64,000 bases of DNA from Bog-756 sp963734435 (GCA_963734435.1 CAVTHA010000003.1:1-64000), one strand, 5' to 3'; shown: positions 26,583 through 35,564, counted from the stretch's first letter. Program-made: numbers and translations. The notes: generated by a model from the letters alone, not told the origin.

Positions 26583-28011
26583 TCACAACGCCAGCTCTGG
26601 ATAGAGGCGATGGTGGCCGAGCAGATCCGCACACCGACTTCGGCATGTCTCGGCGAGCTGAAGATCGATCCTGTACTTCGCCTTGGCTGTGGAGGTCGCA
26701 GGCGTCGTGACGCGTAGCGCCTCGACGATCACATCGGCGACCTCGTCGAGCTCCTCGCGGTCCGAAGCCCAGCGTGGTGAGCGCCGGAGTACCGAGCCGG
26801 ATGCCCGAGGTGTACCAGGCACCGTTGACGTCGTCCGGGATCGAGTTGCGGTTGGTGACCACGCCGGCATCGAGCAGCGCGGCCTCGGCTTGCCGGCCGG
26901 TGAGGCCGAAGCTGGTGGCCACGTCGATGAGGACGAGGTGGTTGTCCGTCCCGCCGGTGACCAGCCGGACCCCTCTGTGCAGCAGCCCGTCGGCGAGCGC
27001 CCGGGCGTTGTCCACGATCCGGGCCGCATAGTCGGCAAAGGAGGGCCGGCGGGCTTCGGCGAGGGCGACTGCCTTGGCCGCCATCACGTGAGGCAGCGGG
27101 CCGCCGAGGACCATCGGGCACCCTTTGTCCACGTAGGGGGCGTACTCCTCGGTGCACAGCACCAGCCCACCACGGGGGCCGCGCAGTGACTTGTGGGTGG
27201 TGGAGGTCACGACGTCGGCATGAGGGACCGGATCGAGGTCGCCGGTGAGCACGTTGCCGGCCACCAGCCCGGCGAAGTGGGCCATGTCGACCATGAAGGT
27301 GGCGCCGACCTCGTGGGCGATGTCGGCCAGGATGGCGAAGTTGGGGTTCCGCGGATAGGCCGAGTACCCGGCGACGAGCACGAGGGGACGGAACTCCCGG
27401 GCCTGGGCGGCGATGGCGCTGTAGTCGAGGAGCCCGGAGGTGGGGTCGACCCCGTAGCTCGCCTGGTCGAACAGCTTCCCCGAGATGTTGGGCCGGAACC
27501 CGTGGGTGAGGTGCCCGCCGGCGTCGAGCGCCATCCCCATCATGCGCTGGGAGTGAAGATCGGTGGCGCAGCTGGCTCCCAGCCCTCGGCAGTCGAGGTC
27601 GTTGACGTGACGGACGCCGGCCCGGTCCAGGGCGGGCTGCTCGATGCGGCGGGCCAGGATGGCCCAGTAGGCGACCAGGTTGGCGTCGATCCCCGAGTGC
27701 GGCTGGACGTAGGCATGTTCGGCATCGAAGAGGGCCTTGGCGTGGTCGGCGGCCAGGGTCTCGACCCGGTCGACCATTTCGCACCCGGCGTAGAGGCGGT
27801 GGCCGGGGGTGCCCTCGGCATACTTGTCCGAGAGCCAGTTGCCCATGGCCAGCAGCACCGCCGGCGAGGCGTAGTTCTCGGAGGCGATGAGCTTCAGCTG
27901 GCGACGTTGAGAGGCCAGTTCACCGGCGATGGCGTCGGCCACCTCTGGTTCGGCGACCGCGATGACCTCGAGGGCCGATTGATAAGCGGTGGCGACAGCC
28001 GGTTCGGGCAT
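26583..28011 (-). CDS. glyA: Serine hydroxymethyltransferase, frameshifted near the C-terminus
   Basis: PLP enzyme interconverting serine and glycine with tetrahydrofolate. It has LIASENYASPAVL, the tetrahydrofolate/PLP-site AEGTPGHRLYAG, and the PLP Lys in STTHKSLRGPRGG. ATG 28011 has AAGGAG 6 bases upstream. After TTLGFGP the conserved tail EELDEVADVIVEAL continues in another frame because of one extra base near 26757; with the shift repaired the protein ends at 26583, about 475 residues. Unrepaired, the frame reaches 26563 with a nonsense tail. A housekeeping gene is unlikely to be lost, so a read error is suspected. A ZTP riboswitch precedes it. Confidence 0.88.
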
Positions 28012-28040
28012 GGCGTGCTCCTTCGGACGACATCAGGTGT

Positions 28041-28128
28041 TCGCCCAGGCGCACGGCTCTGTCCGGCACGATGCCGAAGGGTCGGTCCCCGGTGGTGCTC
28101 CACCCTGACGCCAGTAACGACCCGACCC
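28041..28128 (-). promoter_or_regulatory. ZTP (pfl) riboswitch upstream of glyA
   Basis: Reading the minus strand from 28128, the sequence contains the conserved pfl elements in order. GGGTCGGGTCGTTACTGGCG is followed by a hairpin with GGTGGAGCACCACCGGGG, the closing ACCGACCC that pairs with the start, a GGCATCGTGCC hairpin, and the 3' signature GCGCCTGGGCGA. The ACTGGCG, CACCGGGG and CCTGGGC boxes form the pseudoknotted ligand pocket. It ends about 30 bases before the glyA ATG. ZTP riboswitches sense the purine intermediate Z-nucleotide and raise one-carbon enzyme expression, so control of glyA fits. Confidence 0.92.
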
Positions 28129-28495
28129 AACGTTAGCCCTAACACACTGCCGGGACTTCGGGTACTCAGCCGATGATGCCCACTCGCCGATCGTGGACCG
28201 GACACGGTGGTGGAACGGCATCGGAGCGACGTGATACCCGCCCGGAGAAGGTTCCCGGATACGTAGGTCATGCCGGACATCCTCTGCTCGATTTGGACTG
28301 CGTTTTTGCGTCGACCCTGGGTGCCCCACAATGCTCAGCTATTTCCCGGTCGCGTTGCGTCCCCGACCACCGGGACTGGGGCGGTTATCCACCGTGGCTA
28401 AGCGGCACATGTGGGGGCAGTCTTGCCAGGACAGGACAGACCGTGACCGGAAGCAGACTGGCGCCGGGCATGTTGGCCGAATTGGTCAATGCCGC
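28129..28495. other. Intergenic region upstream of glyA riboswitch
   Basis: It must contain the glyA promoter (minus strand) and the 3' end region of the WNGSAW-repeat gene. No gene is apparent. A 31-base element at 28359-28389 is repeated at 30079-30109 on the other side of the WNGSAW gene. Confidence 0.4.
28359..28389 (+). repeat. Direct repeat, copy 1
   Basis: The 31-base element ends in CTGGGGCGGTTATC and matches 30079-30109 at 27 of 31 positions in the same orientation. The two copies flank the WNGSAW-repeat gene about 1.72 kb apart. They could be ends of a lost mobile unit or a dispersed intergenic element. Confidence 0.55.
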
Positions 28496-29881
28496 TCAGG
28501 TGCTTGGGAGGAATACCGTCGTCGTGGCTGTCGGGCTCCTGCCGATGGCATTGACAGCCCTGACACTCACTGTGTACTCATGGCCCCCTCTGAGGCCGAT
28601 CACGGTGCAGGCGGTGGGACCAGTGGCGGTGGGACCAGGCGTCGTGCAGGTCTTTGTGCCGTTGTAGACGGCGGAGACCACGTAGTAGAGAATGGGAGAC
28701 CCGCCGTCAGAAGCTGGAGCCGTCCAGGAGACGGAGATGGACCCAAGGCCAGGTGTGGCGACGACCGCTGTGGGAGCACCCGGTCTCGTGATCCTCGTCT
28801 TGGCCGATCCATGCACGGTCAACGTCGTGCCAGGACTGGAGCCGACCGCCCAGCAGTCCGAGGAACTGATGCAGGACACCCCCAAGAGACTGTCGGTTTC
28901 TGGCGTGTTGGGCGTCTTGGCGATGGACCACGCACTCCCGTTCCAGTGTTCGGCCAACGTTCGTTGCATCGAAGGAAGCACGAAGTAACCCACAGCCCAG
29001 CAGTCGGAGGGGCCGGTGCAGGCTATCCCCGTGAGATAGTCCTGCTGTGAGGGAATGGGGTTCGGTGTGGTGACGACGGACCACGCACTGCCGTTCCAAT
29101 GCTCGGCGAGGGTCGTGGGGAACGCGGTGTTTCCGACGGCCCAGCAGTCCGAAACACTGATGCAGTTCAGTCCCGATGTGGTCGCGTTGAAACTAGGCGC
29201 GGTCACGATGGCCCACGCGCTCCCGTTCCAGTGTTCGGCAAGGGTGCCGGCCGCCCAGCAGTCCGACGAGGCCACACACGCCACGGCCAGGAAAATGCTG
29301 GACGGCGAACTCGCGTTGGGCGTGGTGACGATGGACCAGGCGCTCCCGTTCCAGTGTTCGGCAAGGGTCTGGGCGGTAAGTCCCGCTGCTGAGAGACCGG
29401 CCGCCCAACAGTCCGAGGAGGTCACACAGGCAACTCCCGTGAGGTCGTTGGACGGCGAACTCGTGTTTGGCGTGGTCACGATGGCCCACGCGCTCCCGTT
29501 CCAGTGTTCGGCAAGTGTCTGTTCAGCCGGCACACTGCCAGCGACTCCGACGGCCCAGCAATCCGAACTGCCAACGCATGCCACTGCCCTGAGATCGTTG
29601 GACGGTGAACTGGTATCTGGGGTGGCAACGATGGACCAGGCGCTTCCATTCCAGTGTTCGGCCGCTGTTTGCTGAGACGAGGTTATTCCTACGGCCCAGC
29701 AGTCCGACGTCGTGACGCATGCCACTCCAGACAGACTGATGTTCCCTGGGGCCGAGACAATGGACCAGGTGAATCCACTGGCGGCTGCTGCAGGGGTCGC
29801 AGTCAGGGTGCCCACTGCCATGGCGGCAACGAGGAACACAGTGGGGGCACCCGCCCGGATCAACCGACGGAGGGTATGCAT
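28496..29881 (-). CDS. Secreted SDCWAVG/WNGSAW-repeat protein with fibronectin-III domain
   Basis: A 461-residue exported protein with ATG 29881 behind GAGGGGG. A signal peptide (VFLVAAMAVGTLTATPAAAA) is followed by seven SDCWA[VA]G motifs alternating with six EHWNGSAW motifs, a repeat of about 45-55 residues likely to form a beta-propeller. The C-terminal ~90 residues are a fibronectin type III domain (PGAPTAVVATPGLGSISVSW, YTVSVRAVNAIG). Such repeats are frequent in secreted proteins of Acidimicrobiia and related lineages. The repeated Cys residues could form disulphides between blades. Function unknown, perhaps surface binding. Confidence 0.85.
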   Translation of the reverse strand: MHTLRRLIRAGAPTVFLVAAMAVGTLTATPAAAASGFTWSIVSAPGNISLSGVACVTTSDCWAVGITSSQQTAAEHWNGSAWSIVATPDTSSPSNDLRAVACVGSSDCWAVGVAGSVPAEQTLAEHWNGSAWAIVTTPNTSSPSNDLTGVACVTSSDCWAAGLSAAGLTAQTLAEHWNGSAWSIVTTPNASSPSSIFLAVACVASSDCWAAGTLAEHWNGSAWAIVTAPSFNATTSGLNCISVSDCWAVGNTAFPTTLAEHWNGSAWSVVTTPNPIPSQQDYLTGIACTGPSDCWAVGYFVLPSMQRTLAEHWNGSAWSIAKTPNTPETDSLLGVSCISSSDCWAVGSSPGTTLTVHGSAKTRITRPGAPTAVVATPGLGSISVSWTAPASDGGSPILYYVVSAVYNGTKTCTTPGPTATGPTACTVIGLRGGHEYTVSVRAVNAIGRSPTATTTVFLPST

Positions 29882-30078
29882 TGACAACCCCCTCTCCCTG
29901 GCGCGTAGCTTCTCACGAAATCTTCAGGCACGAGAGCTGCCAGTTCATCGCAAGGCTGAGCGGCGGAACTCTTCAGCTCAACCGGCCCCGGCGGTAAAAA
30001 AGCGCACCAAAGTTTCTGCGAATCGGATGCCGACACCAACTCACGCCCGGCGGAGAGTCAAGGGCAGCATTCGTGGGT

Positions 30079-30109
30079 GTCCCAGATCGCCGGGAGTGGG
30101 GCGGTTATC
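30079..30109 (+). repeat. Direct repeat, copy 2
   Basis: Partner of 28359-28389, in the same orientation, 27 of 31 bases identical with shared core GGGGCGGTTATC. It lies within the 426-base gap (29882-30307) between the WNGSAW gene and the IS110 remnant, in which I see no gene. Confidence 0.55.
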
Positions 30110-30307
30110 GAGTGACCCAGATCGAATCCTCTTTGAGTCAAGAGGGTGTTTCCAGGTACTTGCGGGTGCGCTGAGTCCACGTGCCCTCGAGGACACAGAT
30201 GCCTAAGGTTTGGTGGGTCCGGGAGTGACCTCGCCGAAGGGCCGGTCGCCAGGGTGCAGAGCCGGTCACGCAGGCCAAGAGTCGTTCCCGATTGCCCTCC
30301 CGGGCCC

Positions 30308-30896
30308 CTACTTCTGTGCGTCGATAAGGAGCTGTCGATAGACGGCGTTGCTGACGTGTCGTTTCAGCGACCGAATGGCCTCCCTCTTGGTCTTGCCCTG
30401 GGCAACCTTGCGCTCGAAGTAGGCCCGCCCCTCGGAGTCCGTCTGGCGGATCTGACAGATGGCCACCATGTGGACGGCGTGATTCAGCAGGCGATTGCCT
30501 CGGCGGCTCAGACGATGGACAGTCCTGCCTCCCGAGGAGAGCTCGATGGGGGCCACACCGGCATAGGAGGCGAACTGGTCCCGGTTGGTGAACCGAGACA
30601 CATCGCCGGTGTACCCGATCAGCTCGCAGGCCAAGATAGGGCCGACCCCATAGAGGTCCGTCAGCGACGTTCCTGATGCTTTCACCGCCGTCTTGATGCG
30701 CCGGTGCGACCCCCTTCAGCTGCACATCGAGTCGCTCAACATCGTCGAGCAGCTCGTGGGCCAGGTCGTATCGGACCCGCTCCACCGGGGTGATCGGTTG
30801 GAAGTCGTTGAGCAGCCGCACGGCGTCAGAAGCGTTGAGTTCCTTGGAGATTCCGCCCGGTGAGAGGTTGGCCAGGGTGGCATGGAGACGGGACAC
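30308..30896 (-). pseudogene. IS110-family transposase C-terminal remnant, frameshifted
   Basis: Frame 1 (from 30896) reads SRLHATLANLSPGGISKELN and on to LLDDVERLDVQLKG. Frame 2 continues IKTAVKASGTSLTDLYGVGP, GYTGDVSRFTNRDQFASYAG, GGRTVHRLSRRGNRLLNHAV and ends at 30308. This is the linker and C-terminal Transposase_20 domain of IS110 elements. The frame changes in a run of five C bases near 30710-30714. The N-terminal DEDD catalytic domain is absent, and the fragment abuts the C-terminal piece of a tyrosine integrase, so the element is dead. Confidence 0.88.
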
Positions 30897-31437
30897 AATG
30901 ATGTTGCGAGGCCTGTCGACTCCTGAGCCGCAGGATCGGCCAGCATCCCCGACGCTTCCGCGAGAACGCGATCTCGGTCATTCGAGGCCTGGTGATGGAT
31001 CAGCGTGGCTGTTGGGGTTGATTGACCACCATGGCGCACCAGTTCGGCCAAACTGGCGCCACTCACCCCCGGACATGTCAGACCGGAATGACGAAGGTCG
31101 TATGGGTGGAGGGCGGACCGTGCGATCCACGTGGTGCCGTTCTGGTCGATGTACCGACCGGCATCGACCGCCCGCTTCGGGCGATCTCCGGCGTGGCCGT
31201 TGTCATCAACGTACGGGAAGCACTTGCCGGGGATGGTAGTGAACTTCTATACGTCGGTTCGTATCCGCATCGTTTGTGATCTCCCGCTCAGGTCCCACTC
31301 AAGGCGCCGAGCCCACCCCTGGAGGGATGCCCCTTCCTCCGAGCCCGACGCGAGTTCATCGTCGGCAGGAGAGCAGGCCGACTTGAGGCTGGTCGCAAGC
31401 CGGGACATGGAATGGCATGTATTCCCACAGCCAGGCT
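30897..31437. other. Intergenic region with integrase debris only
   Basis: Apart from the integrase fragment at 30925-31120 I see nothing coding. A minus-strand stretch at about 31125-31246 (GKCFPYV, NGHAGD) weakly recalls the small Cys/His-rich family but lacks a start and its key Cys residues. Confidence 0.35.
30925..31120 (-). pseudogene. Tyrosine recombinase (phage/ICE integrase) C-terminal fragment
   Basis: The minus-strand frame reads LHPYDLRHSGLTCPGVSGAS, then LAELVRHGGQSTPTATL, then NDRDRVLAEASGMLAD. This is the catalytic end of an actinobacterial integrase: the H-x-LRH box and the G[HG]STP box are present. The usual nucleophile segment IYQHA reads IHHQA, so the catalytic Tyr has been lost. 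No start or upstream catalytic half is present. It joins the IS110 remnant directly. Together with the N-terminal integrase piece at 39525-39665 it supports a decayed integrative element. Confidence 0.75.
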
Positions 31438-32256
31438 CTACGGCTTCGTTGCGATTGCCATCAGATGTGGGCTGGCACCGATGAGGCTTGGCTCATCCTC
31501 CACGCGGGCGATGGCTCGCAACACGGTGGCGCGGGCGGCTGGATCATCCAGCGCCGAGTCGAGGTGAGCCCAGGCTCCCACTCCCTCAACAGGCAGGACT
31601 CGCACGTCGCCGAATCCGGCACCGCGAACTTCGTCGCGTAGCTCGTCGGGCATGTGGAAGTAGGCAAGGGTGAACCATTCGGGGTGACCTTCGACATCAG
31701 GGTTCCGGTGAACTCCATCTGTCAGGTCGCTCTCGACGATCCCCTCAAACCTGGGATCAAGCATCCTCCCGGAATGAAGTCCGTCAAGGGTCGAGGCGAA
31801 TCGCGATATTCCGGCCGCGAGCAGGACACCGCCGGGACTCAGGACTCGGTGAGCCTCGGCGAGGGCCTGAGCGCGGACTTCCTCCTCCACGAGATGGTAG
31901 AGCGGACCCAACAGCAAGACAGCGTCCGCGGTCTCGCCGTCGAATGGGAGTGCGAGTGCGTCGCCGACTTCGGCTGAGCCCAGGGGAGTCTCGTGCTGCT
32001 GATTGGATGCCGCCCGGGCCACATCGACGTGGGAGGGGATTGGGTCGAGGAGATGGACGGCATAGCCAGCACGGGCCAGCGGCAGTGCGTAGGCGCCCTC
32101 GGCTCCGCCCACATCGAGGATGACAGCGGGAGGTGGGGGCAGAAACCGGTCGAGCAACTCGCGTGTGCGTTCTGCCTCCAATCGACCCCAGGTGGTCAGT
32201 CGGTCCCGCTCGACGCCCTGGCCGTAGTGGGCAGCTATGTCCGGGTCCAGCTCCAT
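31438..32256 (-). CDS. Class I SAM-dependent methyltransferase
   Basis: A 272-residue methyltransferase. The SAM motif I is VILDVGGAEGAYALPLA, motif II region gives VHLLDPIPSHVDVA, and GDALALPFDGETADAVLLLG followed by LYHL is motif post-II. HRVLSPGGVLLAAGISRF is the motif III strand. The fold therefore resembles ubiE/methyltransf_11 proteins acting on small molecules; the substrate is not known. ATG 32256 has a weak GGGCGG upstream. No operon partner. Confidence 0.82.
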   Translation of the reverse strand: MELDPDIAAHYGQGVERDRLTTWGRLEAERTRELLDRFLPPPPAVILDVGGAEGAYALPLARAGYAVHLLDPIPSHVDVARAASNQQHETPLGSAEVGDALALPFDGETADAVLLLGPLYHLVEEEVRAQALAEAHRVLSPGGVLLAAGISRFASTLDGLHSGRMLDPRFEGIVESDLTDGVHRNPDVEGHPEWFTLAYFHMPDELRDEVRGAGFGDVRVLPVEGVGAWAHLDSALDDPAARATVLRAIARVEDEPSLIGASPHLMAIATKP

Positions 32257-32668
32257 CCGCCCAGCTCAGCAGAAACCGGACGAAGAGGCTGCACACGGCG
32301 ATCCAGCTGCATGAACCTGAAGCCGAGATGTTCGTGAAGTCGTCACCCGCTGGGCGTCACCGAATGTTGTCCGATCCGTCAACAAGCCGTGACCAATACT
32401 TTCACCCGGATCGGCTTGGCTGTCAGAGGCAGGTCATCGCGGCTTTCTCGCGTCGAGCACATCCCCCTCGGCGCGAGGGGCTTCGATGAGGGGTGCCGAG
32501 AGGGACTCATGGTCGGACCGGACTCGATCCCTGGTCCGCGTACCCGGTCGGGGACCACTCGGTCGGGGCCGGGCATCTCGGACACTCCAGCACCTACTTG
32601 TGATAATGGACCCAACACGCCCGGCGTGACGGTGCACGAATCCGACCACGACGATTCCGCCGACTACT
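32257..32668. other. 412-base gap without a recognisable gene
   Basis: It lies between the methyltransferase start and the Thr/Pro-rich fragment. It should hold the methyltransferase promoter. No family features are seen in any frame. Confidence 0.35.
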
Positions 32669-33061
32669 GTGCCGCCTACGACTTCTACCACCTTGCCGGT
32701 CATCGGGCCCCCGTTGGTTGTACAGGGCGTCATTCCCGATGGCAGCTACCTGATCGGGCAGAGCCCGACATGTGGGAACGTGACGATCGACGGATCGCCA
32801 TTGGTGGTGCAAGGCGATACGGCGAGCATTGCAGCCCGATATCTAGGGAGCGCCGATACAGGCACAATCACCTATCAGTCGCCAGGATTCGACATTCACG
32901 TGAATGACGGGACAGTGGTGACCATCGACTTGACCGATACCGGCAACGCTCAAGGCGCCCTAATGGGCAGCGGCCAAACCGGCGGCAATAACCCAGGTGG
33001 AGGAACTGGCTGGGTGTGCAATTTCCAGCGAACGCGGAGCGGCCGATGGATTCGGGGATGA
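32669..33061 (+). CDS. Fragment of a secreted protein with a Thr/Pro linker
   Basis: An open frame of 130 residues that begins in a Thr/Pro linker (TTIPPTTVPPTTSTTLP in the in-frame upstream codons) and continues VVQGVIPDGSYLIGQSPTCG, VTIDGSPLVVQGD and GFDIHVNDGTVVTIDLTDTG. Linkers of this type normally join a signal peptide or lipobox to an extracellular domain, but none precedes it in frame, so it is probably an N-truncated remnant. The last 25 residues look non-native and may follow a frameshift. I do not recognise the domain. Confidence 0.35.
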   Translation: MPPTTSTTLPVIGPPLVVQGVIPDGSYLIGQSPTCGNVTIDGSPLVVQGDTASIAARYLGSADTGTITYQSPGFDIHVNDGTVVTIDLTDTGNAQGALMGSGQTGGNNPGGGTGWVCNFQRTRSGRWIRG

Positions 33062-33155
33062 TCCTATTACCAAGGGTGCCGTCGTGATCGCCCATGCTTT
33101 CGAAAAGTCATACAGATTCACCATTCCTGGTGACGGCGGTTCGCAGCGGGCCCAG

Positions 33156-34055
33156 TTAGCTTGTGTCGGAGAGTGTGCGCTGCTGAGTTAAGCGCGCCTG
33201 TTCTGCACCCTCGGCAGTAAGCCGCTGCTGTGCAACCTGTGCACCCCGATCTGCTCGATCCAGCTCCGATTGGGCATGTCGACGCTCCGTCTTCGCATTG
33301 GACTGCGCTTCCACCGCGTTGTGAAGTTCTCTCCGCAGCTGCTCCACCCGATCACCGGCCTCGGCAACAGACTGCTCCGCCCGCAGCAGCGTTGCGTGCG
33401 CTTCATCGCGAGCCCGGGTGGCTCCTTGGACGACCGACTGTGCCTTGGCGACCCTTGCCTCGGCACGCTCACGGTGTTCCACTCCTCGTGGCTCTTTCGT
33501 TCGGGGCCGCTCCTTGGCTCCCGACGGGGACTTTCCTTCTGCCGACAGTGGCTGTTGTCTGCCTGTGCTCTCTAGGCTTGCGAATCCGGTGGAATGCAGC
33601 CCCGAAATAAGCCGACCAGAGGCAACGGTATCCGCAGCGCCCGGATCGGCCATGGCCGCACGGAAGGTCTCCTCCAAGCTGTTGACCGTATCGTCGCTGA
33701 CCTGCCGCCCGGCCACATGCGCCAGCAGCTTGGCGTGTTCTACGAGCCTACGTATAGCTTCGTGCTGCTCTCGTGACAGCTCGCGGAGACGGTCACCGGA
33801 GAAGGTCGCGGTCGCCTCGCGCATTGCAGATCCCAGCCCCAGCAGGGCCTGGATGTCGTCGTAGTGTTCGCGGACAAGCTGGTTGACCAGCCAGGCGACG
33901 ACGTTCGGCTTGGGCAGACGATGGATCTCTGCTGCCAACTCCTTGTTGTCGGCGGCCTTCATCTCCCTTTCCCGTGCAGTACGGGTGGGGATGAAATCTT
34001 CTAGCGACAGTCCGTACAACTCGTCGGCCACTGCATCGAGGTTCACTGATCCCAT
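33156..34055 (-). CDS. Conserved coiled-coil protein of unknown function
   Basis: A 299-residue soluble protein. The N-terminus DELYGLSLEDFIPTRTARER then LPKPNVVAWLVNQLVRE matches a widespread actinobacterial family starting LYGxxLxxFxxxR with the KPxxxAWxVN motif, whose function is not known. The second half (about residues 190-295) is a long charged coiled coil rich in Ala, Glu, Arg and Gln. No signal or membrane segment. ATG 34055; the upstream gap is shared with the divergent gene at 34450 and holds a perfect inverted repeat. Confidence 0.75.
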   Translation of the reverse strand: MGSVNLDAVADELYGLSLEDFIPTRTAREREMKAADNKELAAEIHRLPKPNVVAWLVNQLVREHYDDIQALLGLGSAMREATATFSGDRLRELSREQHEAIRRLVEHAKLLAHVAGRQVSDDTVNSLEETFRAAMADPGAADTVASGRLISGLHSTGFASLESTGRQQPLSAEGKSPSGAKERPRTKEPRGVEHRERAEARVAKAQSVVQGATRARDEAHATLLRAEQSVAEAGDRVEQLRRELHNAVEAQSNAKTERRHAQSELDRADRGAQVAQQRLTAEGAEQARLTQQRTLSDTS

Positions 34056-34221
34056 TGTGCCCTGTGCCGGGCGATTATGGGAGTAGTTGTCCCGCCAATG
34101 CGGTTCCCCGCCCTAGGTCGAAACGGATGCGGTGCGTGAACGCCAGTATTGATCAGCCAAAAATGGCGCCACGGGGCGTTCGTCGTCGACTCGTAACGAC
34201 GGGGACTCGTTACCCTCTGCA

Positions 34222-34251
34222 AGGGATGGCCATTCCAAAATGGCCATCCTT
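34222..34251. repeat. Inverted repeat in a divergent promoter region
   Basis: GGATGGCCATT (34224-34234) and AATGGCCATCC (34239-34249) form an 11-bp perfect stem with a CCAA loop, extendable by two more pairs. It lies in the 394-base gap between two divergent genes, where a terminator makes little sense, so an operator is possible. Nothing else coding is seen in 34056-34449. Confidence 0.5.
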
Positions 34252-34449
34252 GTCGTCCTGTGATCTCGAGAAAGAGGGCGTTACCCATAGGTGGCCACGT
34301 CAAAGTTGGTCATCTATGACGACCCCCCCACAATCGAGGATCCCGATTGGTCTGGGATTCCGGCAGGTGCCGTTTCTGAGTCACGATTGCCGGTGGGGAT
34401 CAACACAAATTTCATTCGGCCCCGAGCACGCGCATCTACACTCAGATCG

Positions 34450-35205
34450 ATGGATCCGACCGTGCAGGCCCTAACCCAGCAGACAGCTGAGACGGCTTCC
34501 CTGGTCGACGGACTCTCTGGCAGCAAGTGGAACACCCTCACCCGGTGCGAGGGATGGCGCATCTCCGATGTCGTGCTCCACTTGGCCCAATCAGACGAGA
34601 TGGCAATCGCCAGCCTGAACGGGAGATTCCCGGTCGAGACCGCCGACCGAACCGGCGGCTGGGGAGGTGCATCCTCCGTCGATGAGAGTGTGGCATTGAT
34701 GGTCGACCGGGAACGGGGTGCTCCCATAGACGAGTTGCTGGAACGCTGGAGATCAGGTGCAGGCAACCTGATCGCTGTGCTGAGTTCTTTGGATCTGTCA
34801 ACCCGCGTGTTGTGGGTGGCAGGGCACCTCTCAGCTCGGACGTTAGCGACAACCCGTCTGGCGGAGACCTGGATCCATACCGGCGACATTGCCGATGCCC
34901 TCGGGGTAGAGCTGGTCGCTACCGACCGGATCAAGCCGATTGCCCGACTCGCCTGGCGCACCTTGCCCTACGCCTTCGGCTCAGTCGGTCAGACCCTGAG
35001 TGGCCCGGTCGCCTTCCGTTTGGTGTCTCCGTCAGGCGATCTGTGGACGTTCTTGCCTGATGAGCCTGCCGTCACAACGATCGAAGGACCCGCAGCTGAA
35101 CTTTGCGCCGTCGCTGCCCGGCGTACCGACCCAGAAACAACTTCCCTCCGCGGCGAAGGCCCCGACGTCGATGCGGTCCTGGCATTGGTGCGAACGTATG
35201 CGTGA
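34450..35205 (+). CDS. Mycothiol-dependent maleylpyruvate-isomerase-family protein
   Basis: A 251-residue DinB-fold protein. LTRCEGWRISDVVLHLAQSD carries the first metal His, and ETWIHTGDIADALG carries the E-x3-H pair, giving the three-ligand site of the MDMPI family. The C-terminal part (RLVSPSGDLWTF to TIEGPAAELCAVAARRTD) matches the sterol-carrier-like domain of the longer subfamily. Known members use mycothiol to isomerise or transfer groups, but most are uncharacterised. I chose ATG 34450 because homology starts at TVQALTQQT; the longer frame upstream is non-conserved. Its stop overlaps the next GTG by 4 bases. Confidence 0.82.
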   Translation: MDPTVQALTQQTAETASLVDGLSGSKWNTLTRCEGWRISDVVLHLAQSDEMAIASLNGRFPVETADRTGGWGGASSVDESVALMVDRERGAPIDELLERWRSGAGNLIAVLSSLDLSTRVLWVAGHLSARTLATTRLAETWIHTGDIADALGVELVATDRIKPIARLAWRTLPYAFGSVGQTLSGPVAFRLVSPSGDLWTFLPDEPAVTTIEGPAAELCAVAARRTDPETTSLRGEGPDVDAVLALVRTYA

Positions 35206-35513
35206 GTACTGACTCCTCCCGGCGAGAAGGTGGCACGCTCAGCGTCGATCAGCTACCGGCTGCCGACATTGCGGGTCGTTGGTCGCCGCTATTTACGGAG
35301 GATTCCCCTCGGGTGTTTGTCAATGTCCTTGGCGTCGACGAGGTGACGCTCGCTCGCAGCCGGGCTGCAGCGATACATCAGGTGTGTGGCGCCCTCCGGT
35401 ACCCGCTGGGCACCCACCCCCTCATCGAGCGATCCTGGCACAAGCTGGCGGCGCTCGGTGTCGAGCCGCAGCGCTTCTTAGTGTCCTGGCAGGAAACCTC
35501 GGTTCACAGATAG
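35202..35513 (+). CDS. Hypothetical protein coupled to the MDMPI gene
   Basis: A 103-residue frame starting at GTG 35202 inside the stop of the preceding gene (GTGA), which argues for translational coupling. The sequence includes DQLPAADIAGRWSPLFTEDS, RVFVNVLGVDEVTLARSRAA and ERSWHKLAALGVEPQRFLVS. It looks like a real globular alpha/beta protein, but I do not recognise a family. No signal peptide or membrane segment. A shared function with the mycothiol-type enzyme is only suggested by the overlap. Confidence 0.55.
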   Translation: MSTDSSRREGGTLSVDQLPAADIAGRWSPLFTEDSPRVFVNVLGVDEVTLARSRAAAIHQVCGALRYPLGTHPLIERSWHKLAALGVEPQRFLVSWQETSVHR

Positions 35514-35564
35514 CGGGCCTGGTAACGACCCGATGGGAGTTGCCGAACTGTCCCGAATGTTCGT

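Noticed and set aside
31125..31246. Possible fifth member of the small Cys/His-rich family (GKCFPYV, NGHA)
   Set aside because: No start codon, most Cys/His positions absent, and the frame runs on into an integrase fragment; the likeness may be chance.
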